This document shows, piece after piece, positions 15,124 through 20,269 of a stretch of DNA of 20,269 nucleotides (position 1 is its first letter; each line of letters opens with the position of its first letter). The position numbers and the translations under genes were made by a program. Below the pieces are notes generated by a model. That model ran no database searches, had not been told where the DNA came from, and was given only the letters and a program-made list of their open reading frames with translations. This DNA comes from Candidatus Rhabdochlamydia sp. (lineage in GTDB: Bacteria > Chlamydiota > Chlamydiia > Chlamydiales > Rhabdochlamydiaceae), in assembly GCA_030043495.1 (NCBI GenBank), contig JASHXO010000010.1, forward strand, positions 1-20,269, written 5' to 3'.

Positions 15124-15215
15124 CCCAGGTCTTAAGGCCTGGGATTAAGTTGGAGGCCGAGCTTTGTTCTCGGCCCAACATTGTTTTGAAAATACCTGGC
15201 TCTTAAGGGCCGGGT
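15124..15215 (+). repeat. Cluster of three GC-rich hairpins between the DUF2764-like gene and atpA
   Basis: Hairpin 1 (15124-15143) pairs CCCAGG with CCTGGG around TCTTAAGG. Hairpin 2 (15155-15175) pairs GGCCGAG with CTCGGCC around a 7-nt loop. Hairpin 3 (15194-15215) is a near-palindrome with G-U pairs, and its core CTCTTAAGGGCC resembles hairpin 1. None is followed by a clean T tract, so they look like processing, stability or attenuation structures rather than a terminator. The remaining sequence to 15328 shows nothing else. Confidence 0.6.
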
Positions 15216-15328
15216 TTCCGCCGGAGGACGGATAAATTTTACTGAGTAGTCAGAATGTGCTTACGCAATAATGATGAATACAAAACTTTAAAGAAAAATT
15301 AATCAGAAATGATAACACAAGAGGTCCG

Positions 15329-17131
15329 ATGAACGAAGCTTCAAATATCACTCAAAAACAAGTAGCGACAGGAAAAGTTGTCAAGGCTTTTGGAAACCTC
15401 TTGCATGTTCAGTTTCAAGGCGATATCCATCAAGGAGAAATTTCGATGGTGCGTATCGGCGGCGGTGTATCTTTGAAGGCAGAGGTGATTGAAATCGTCG
15501 GAGACGTGGCTAAAATTCAAGTCTTCGAAGATACGCGTGGAGTTCGTCTAAATACCGCTGTAGAATTTACCGCTCATTTGCTGGAGGCTGAATTAGGACC
15601 TGGACTGCTCACTTCGATTTTTGACGGGTTGCAGAACCCCCTTGAAAAAGTGGCAGATGCAACTGGGCTGTTTCTTTCTCGAGGAGTTTACATTCCCCCG
15701 CTCGATCGCTCGCGTCATTGGGATTTCCATCCCGCGGTTAAGCCGGGTGATGTCGTGCGACGAGGCGATTACCTCGGTTACACGATGGAGGGCCGCTTCC
15801 ATCATCAGATCATGGTCCCGTTCACCTCGTTTGATGAGTACACGATAAATTGGGTCATCAAACCAGGTTCTTACACAGTAGAGACGGTTGTCGCAAGAGG
15901 CGTAGACAGCAAGGGGGAAGAACAGCATTTCACTATGATGCAAAAATGGGCTGTGAAAATGCCTCTTTTCGAAGGAGAAAAGATCAAAGCTTCCCGCATG
16001 ATGGACATTGGGATGCGGATTATCGATACTCAATTTCCTGTTCTTAAAGGCGGGACATTTTGTGCTCCCGGGCCCTTTGGGGCGGGCAAGACGGTCTTGC
16101 AGCATCATCTGTCCAAATATTCTTCTGTCGACATTGTCGTTATTGTCGCATGTGGAGAGCGCGCCGGCGAGGTTGTTGAGGTCCTGCGAAGCTTCCCACA
16201 CTTGACCGATCCGCATACTAATGAGCCGTTGATGCATCGAACAGTGATGATCTGCAATACCTCATCGATGCCGGTTGCCGCTCGCGAAGCTTCGATCTAC
16301 ATGGGAGCAACGATCGCTGAATACTATCGTCAGATGGGACTCGATGTCTTGCTGCTCGCCGATTCCACTTCGCGCTGGGCGCAGGCGATGCGTGAAATGT
16401 CGGGACGCCTAGAAGAAATTCCCGGCGAAGAAGCCTTCCCTGCATATTTAGCTTCACGGATTGCCGCTTTCTACGAACGCGCTGGAGTTGTTTTTCTCAG
16501 GAATGGAAAACAAGGCTCAATGACTATAGGAGGAACTGTATCCCCAGCGGGTGGAAATTTTGAGGAGCCTGTCACGCAGGCCACGCTCTCCGTCGTCGGG
16601 GCTTTTCATGGGCTGTCGCGAGCTCGGTCGGATGCCCGGCGTTATCCTGCAGTCGATCCGCTGATTTCCTGGAGCAAGTACATCGATGATGTGAGCCGGG
16701 AATTGGAAGAGCGCGTTGCCGGGTGGGGAAAAATGGTCAAAAAGTCCGCCAAGATATTGCGCGAGGGCGATGAGATAGGCAAACGGATGGAGGTTGTCGG
16801 CGAAGAAGGCATTTCTTTGACCGATATGATCACTTTTCTGAAGTCGGAGCTATACGAATTCTCTTACCTGCAGCAAAATGCCTTTGATAAAGAAGATGCC
16901 TACTGTCCATTGAAAAGACAAATTCCTTTGTTCCAGTTGATCAACCGAATCTTCGATATGGGCTTTAATTTTGACTCGCATGATGAGGCTCGCAGCTTTT
17001 TTCTAGAATTACAGAATGAAATTAAGAACATGAATTTCATGCCATTTAAATCCGCAAGATATGAGCAGACCTTTGAACATACCGAAAAGAAACTCGAAAC
17101 GACCTCTAAGAAGGAAAAGGTGACGCGATGA
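15329..17131 (+). CDS. atpA: V-type ATP synthase subunit A (catalytic)
   Basis: Subunit A is the catalytic nucleotide-binding subunit of the head, where ATP is made or hydrolysed. The 600-residue product has the N-terminal beta barrel (about 12-75) and the non-homologous insert specific to A subunits (about 110-190). The P-loop GPFGAGKT lies at 248-255, the [11 protein letters not shown] motif with the catalytic Glu at about 274-284, and [16 protein letters not shown] as Walker B. The [19 protein letters not shown] region and a helical C-terminal domain follow. The ATG has GAGGT five nt upstream. The stop overlaps the atpB start as ATGA, which implies coupled translation at balanced amounts. 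All catalytic residues look intact. Confidence 0.98.
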   Translation: MNEASNITQKQVATGKVVKAFGNLLHVQFQGDIHQGEISMVRIGGGVSLKAEVIEIVGDVAKIQVFEDTRGVRLNTAVEFTAHLLEAELGPGLLTSIFDGLQNPLEKVADATGLFLSRGVYIPPLDRSRHWDFHPAVKPGDVVRRGDYLGYTMEGRFHHQIMVPFTSFDEYTINWVIKPGSYTVETVVARGVDSKGEEQHFTMMQKWAVKMPLFEGEKIKASRMMDIGMRIIDTQFPVLKGGTFCAPGPFGAGKTVLQHHLSKYSSVDIVVIVACGERAGEVVEVLRSFPHLTDPHTNEPLMHRTVMICNTSSMPVAAREASIYMGATIAEYYRQMGLDVLLLADSTSRWAQAMREMSGRLEEIPGEEAFPAYLASRIAAFYERAGVVFLRNGKQGSMTIGGTVSPAGGNFEEPVTQATLSVVGAFHGLSRARSDARRYPAVDPLISWSKYIDDVSRELEERVAGWGKMVKKSAKILREGDEIGKRMEVVGEEGISLTDMITFLKSELYEFSYLQQNAFDKEDAYCPLKRQIPLFQLINRIFDMGFNFDSHDEARSFFLELQNEIKNMNFMPFKSARYEQTFEHTEKKLETTSKKEKVTR

Positions 17132-18444
17132 AGAAAGTTTACGATAGAATTGTCGACATGCGAGGAAATTTGATCACTGTCATCGCCCATGGCGTCAGCC
17201 TTGGGGAGCTCGCTCGCGTGCATAAGCGCAATGGACGTTCTACTTATGCATCCGTATTGCGCATCGATGGCGATGTCGTCACCTTGCAATGTTTTGAAAA
17301 TACTCGCGGGATTGCTACCAATGATCGCGTGACTTTCTTAGGAAGGCAAATGCAGGCTGTCTACAGCGATTCTTTACTAGGGCGTCGTTTGAACGGAGCT
17401 GGCGATCCCATTGATTCGGGTCCTGTAATCATGGGCGAACACATCGAGATCGGGGCGCCTTCTTTTAATCCTGTCCGCCGCATCATTCCACGCGATCTTG
17501 TCCGGACAAATATCCCCATGATCGATGTTTTTAATTGTCTTGTTAAATCTCAAAAGATCCCGATTTTTTCCATTGCTGGAGAGCCTTACAACGCCCTGTT
17601 AATGCGCATTGCCAACCAAACGGATGCAGACGTCGTGATTATTGGAGGAATGGGGCTCCGTTTCGACGATTATCAAGCATTCATCGACAATGCCGAACGG
17701 GCCGGTTCCTTAAATAAGACGATCATGTTCATCCATCGTGCCACAGACCCTGCAGTGGAATGCCTCTTAGTTCCTGATATGGCCTTGGCCTGCGCTGAGC
17801 AGTTTGCTGTCCAAGACAAAGATGTTCTTGTTCTCTTGACTGACATGACGGCTTTTGCAGATTCGATCAAAGAGATCATGATCACCATGGACCAAGTCCC
17901 TTCTAATCGTGGCTATCCTGGTTCGCTTTATTCTGACCTTGCATCGCGCTATGAAAAGGCTGTCGATATTGATGGCAGCGGTTCGATTACGATCATTTCT
18001 GTAACGACGATGCCGGGCGGCGATGTCACGCACCCGATTCCCGATAATACAGGGTACATCACGGAAGGACAGTTCTATCTTCATGGCGGGCGCATCGACC
18101 CGTTCGGTTCGCTCTCGCGTTTGAAGCAACAGGTGATTGGGAAGGTAACGCGTGAAGATCATGGCGATATTGCCAATGCTCAGATCCGCCTCTATGCTGA
18201 TTCTATGAAGGCCCGTGAACGCAAGAGTATGGGCTTCCGTCTTTCGCGTTGGGATGAAAAGCTTTTGCATTTTTCTCATTTGTTTGAAGATCGGATGATG
18301 AACTTGCAAGTCAACCTCGCGTTGGAGGCCGCTCTCGATCTCGGCTGGAGAACATTGGCGGAATGTTTCGAAAAACATGAGGTTGGGATCAAGCAAACCT
18401 TCGTTGATAAATATTGGCCAAAATCCGTGGAGGGCACAAGTTAA
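17128..18444 (+). CDS. atpB: V-type ATP synthase subunit B (regulatory)
   Basis: Subunit B alternates with A in the hexameric head and contributes to the nucleotide sites without catalysing. At 438 residues it is the expected size. A true P-loop is absent: the equivalent position reads [20 protein letters not shown], as in non-catalytic B subunits. Other family features are [12 protein letters not shown], the [13 protein letters not shown] segment, [18 protein letters not shown], the arginine-containing [18 protein letters not shown] stretch, and [22 protein letters not shown]. It is translationally coupled to atpA (4-bp overlap) and abuts atpD with no spacer. Confidence 0.98.
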   Translation: MKKVYDRIVDMRGNLITVIAHGVSLGELARVHKRNGRSTYASVLRIDGDVVTLQCFENTRGIATNDRVTFLGRQMQAVYSDSLLGRRLNGAGDPIDSGPVIMGEHIEIGAPSFNPVRRIIPRDLVRTNIPMIDVFNCLVKSQKIPIFSIAGEPYNALLMRIANQTDADVVIIGGMGLRFDDYQAFIDNAERAGSLNKTIMFIHRATDPAVECLLVPDMALACAEQFAVQDKDVLVLLTDMTAFADSIKEIMITMDQVPSNRGYPGSLYSDLASRYEKAVDIDGSGSITIISVTTMPGGDVTHPIPDNTGYITEGQFYLHGGRIDPFGSLSRLKQQVIGKVTREDHGDIANAQIRLYADSMKARERKSMGFRLSRWDEKLLHFSHLFEDRMMNLQVNLALEAALDLGWRTLAECFEKHEVGIKQTFVDKYWPKSVEGTS

Positions 18445-19056
18445 ATGGCTGAGATCAAGTTCACCAAAACAGAATTGCGCGCCCAACAACTCAAGCTCGA
18501 TCGTCTGCGTAAATATCTTCCAACTCTGCAGCTTAAAAAAGCGATGTTGCAGGTCGAAGTGAATCAAGCTCAAATTGAAATTGAAGCCTTAATGGGTGAG
18601 TTTGCGCTTTCTCAGGAGAAAGTCGTAAAATTCTCCGCCTTGTTAACGGAGCGAAGCGCTCCAGATCTCTTCTCTGCAGTGAAAGTTCGTCAGGTCGACC
18701 GAGTTCATGAAAATGTGGCAGGTGTAGACATTCCCATTTTTGAGCGGGTGATTTTCGAACCGCCGACTTATTCTCTTTTCGATACTCCAGTATGGTTTGA
18801 ATCGGCGATTCTTGGGATCAAAGAATTAATTGTGGCCCGCGAAAAGATCAAAATTGCGCAAGAAAAAAAGCATGCTCTTGAAAAAGAGCTTCGCGAAGTC
18901 TCCATCCGCGTTAATCTTTTTGAAAAAATCCTCATTCCGCGAGCTCAAGAAAATATCAAAAAAATCAAGATCTTCCTCGGCGACCAACAGCTTGCCGCTG
19001 TGTCTCAGGCTAAAGTCGCAAAAAAGAAAATTCTATTAAGAGCGCATGGTAAGTAA
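18445..19056 (+). CDS. atpD: V-type ATP synthase subunit D (central stalk)
   Basis: Subunit D is the central rotor shaft inside the A3B3 head. The 203-residue protein begins MAEIKFTKTELRAQQLKL, the usual D-subunit opening. It is dominated by two long charged helices, about 5-75 and 125-195, that form an antiparallel coiled coil, with a short beta-rich middle (VAGVDIPIFERVIFEPPTYS). The ATG directly follows the atpB stop, and its stop shares one base with the atpI start (TAATG), so all three are translationally coupled. Confidence 0.95.
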   Translation: MAEIKFTKTELRAQQLKLDRLRKYLPTLQLKKAMLQVEVNQAQIEIEALMGEFALSQEKVVKFSALLTERSAPDLFSAVKVRQVDRVHENVAGVDIPIFERVIFEPPTYSLFDTPVWFESAILGIKELIVAREKIKIAQEKKHALEKELREVSIRVNLFEKILIPRAQENIKKIKIFLGDQQLAAVSQAKVAKKKILLRAHGK

Positions 19057-20269
19057 TGATCATCGATGTAAAAAAATATCTCATTCTCGGTGCCGAAGAA
19101 GACATCGATCGTTTTTTTAGCAGAGCTCAACAAAAAGGGATCATCGAATTTATTTCTCCCCAAGGTAGAAAACCTGCTGAAGTTCCCCTCGAGATCCAAC
19201 ATCTCCTGAATGCAATGAAGATCTTGCGCAAACTTCCTGTGAAGAAATCCTATGAAGGCGAGATGGATCTTCAATACGCTGATGGGACAGCGCAAAAAAT
19301 CATTGGCCTTAAAGCTGAAGTCGAACGCCTTTCTGAAGAAAAACGTCTCCTTGAAGCCGAAATTGTCCGTGTTACCCCATTTGGAGATTTTTCTCTTGAA
19401 GATATCGACTACATCGAACGCAAAGGTCAGTGCGAAATTCAATTCTTTTGCATGAAAACAGCCAAATCCCATCTCGCTAACCTTGGGGATGAGGTTATTT
19501 ACATCGCCAGTGATTACGATCTGGACTATTTCATTGCAATCAATAAAAAGTCATGCAGTTATCCTGACATGATTGAAATGCGCATTGACAGGCCGCTTGG
19601 CGAACTCCAAATGCATCTGGGCTTTGTCAAAGAATCCCTTCATCAGATCGAAGCGGAATTGAAAGGATTTGCGGGACATCTCGATTTTCTTCACGAATCC
19701 TTAGTCGAACGGCTTAATGATTACAATCTCATCGCTGTAAAAAAGGAGGTGACCTATCCTTTAGAAAATTCGCTATTTGCTATCGAAGCCTGGGTCCCTT
19801 CCAATAAAACAAACATCCTCTATTCGATTATCGATGGAATGGCGATTCACTGTGAACTGATTCTCATCGAAGAGACCGATCGAGTTCCAACTTATATGGA
19901 AAATAAAGGACCTCCGCGTATCGGGGAAGATCTCGTTAAAATTTATGATATTCCTGCGACGACGGACCGTGATCCTTCCGGTTGGGTCTTTTGGTTCTTT
20001 GCCTTATTTTTCGCTATGATCGTCGCTGACGGCGGATACGGCTTAATGTATTTAGGATTGTGCATTTATTTAAAGTTTAAATATCCCAATCTTCGCGGAA
20101 GTGCAAAGCGCTTCTTGCAGCTCGCGACAATCCTTTCTACCTCCTGTGTGATTTGGGGGATTTTGACCTCAGCGTTTTTTGGTGTCGAGATCAGTCCCAA
20201 AAGCTGGCTCGGTAAGTTGTCAATTATACAGTATCTTGCTGTCAAAAAAGCGGACTATCATCTCGCCCA
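19056..20269 (+). CDS. atpI: V-type ATP synthase subunit I (membrane sector), 3'-truncated by window edge
   Basis: Subunit I (the a subunit of the rotary ATPase) carries ion half-channels in its membrane domain and anchors the stator. The frame runs open from the ATG at 19056 for 404 codons to the window end. The N-terminal cytosolic domain (about 1-305) is charged and partly coiled coil (EVERLSEEKRLLEAEIVRV, then ELQMHLGFVKESLHQIEAEL). The first membrane helix begins at about residue 308 (WVFWFFALFFAMIVADGGYG). The D-G-G-Y-G there corresponds to the conserved GD-x-GxG motif of the family. A second helix (about 357-378) precedes the cut. Chlamydial AtpI has roughly 650 residues, so about 60 percent is present. 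The key channel arginine lies beyond the window. Confidence 0.94.
   Translation, partial: MIIDVKKYLILGAEEDIDRFFSRAQQKGIIEFISPQGRKPAEVPLEIQHLLNAMKILRKLPVKKSYEGEMDLQYADGTAQKIIGLKAEVERLSEEKRLLEAEIVRVTPFGDFSLEDIDYIERKGQCEIQFFCMKTAKSHLANLGDEVIYIASDYDLDYFIAINKKSCSYPDMIEMRIDRPLGELQMHLGFVKESLHQIEAELKGFAGHLDFLHESLVERLNDYNLIAVKKEVTYPLENSLFAIEAWVPSNKTNILYSIIDGMAIHCELILIEETDRVPTYMENKGPPRIGEDLVKIYDIPATTDRDPSGWVFWFFALFFAMIVADGGYGLMYLGLCIYLKFKYPNLRGSAKRFLQLATILSTSCVIWGILTSAFFGVEISPKSWLGKLSIIQYLAVKKADYHLA

Noticed and set aside
15124..15215. CRISPR-like array suggested by repeated palindromes
   Set aside because: There are only three unequal stems with no constant repeat or spacer length and no cas gene.
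15593..16237. 214-codon minus-strand open frame
   Set aside because: It is antisense to the catalytic core of atpA and has no start context or recognisable motif.
17767..18573. 268-codon minus-strand open frame
   Set aside because: It lies antisense over atpB and the start of atpD, which are certain genes; its length is a by-product of their codon use.

Overview
The window reads as chromosomal DNA from a member of the Chlamydiota, most likely an environmental (Parachlamydiales-like) lineage. The evidence is a V-type (A/V) ATPase operon in the order E - DUF2764-like - A - B - D - I, which is the chlamydial order, on the same DNA as rpoC and transaldolase. From memory of Chlamydia trachomatis (rpoC CT314, tal CT313, V-ATPase CT310 to CT304), those loci are close neighbours on one strand. 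Here the core genes are separated by about 9.5 kb of accessory genes and tal is on the opposite strand.

Layout. (1) 1-4080: 3' part of rpoC (+) and a clear intrinsic terminator. (2) 4122-6608: an AT-rich gene of unknown function with an internally duplicated module (-), a 97-bp inverted-repeat element beside its promoter, and an aminopropyltransferase with a signal peptide (-) that resembles thermospermine synthase (ACL5 type). (3) 6930-8690: a two-gene ABC-2 type exporter (+), closed by a perfect bidirectional terminator palindrome. (4) 8702-9816: two tandem, separately terminated paralogous hydrophobic proteins (-) that look like candidate inclusion-membrane proteins; the second has its Shine-Dalgarno inside a perfect palindrome. 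(5) 9946-11101: tal (-), preceded by a MITE-like imperfect palindrome with an 8-bp flanking direct repeat. (6) 11147-13167: four closely packed minus-strand genes, each with an export signal. (7) 13209-13606: a second MITE-like inverted-repeat element and the likely atp promoter region (+). (8) 13607-20269: the V-ATPase operon (+), running off the window inside atpI.

How the genes work together. RpoC and transaldolase are housekeeping (transcription, pentose phosphate pathway). The atp genes encode the peripheral stalk, catalytic head, central stalk and the start of the membrane sector of one rotary ATPase, with translational coupling from atpA onwards. The ABC pair is one transporter. The minus-strand genes between them are mostly predicted secreted or membrane proteins of unknown function, so the accessory block looks like an envelope or host-interaction region.

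Limits: all family assignments come from reading motifs by eye; no searches or structure predictions were run. Promoters, hairpins and mobile-element calls are pattern based.
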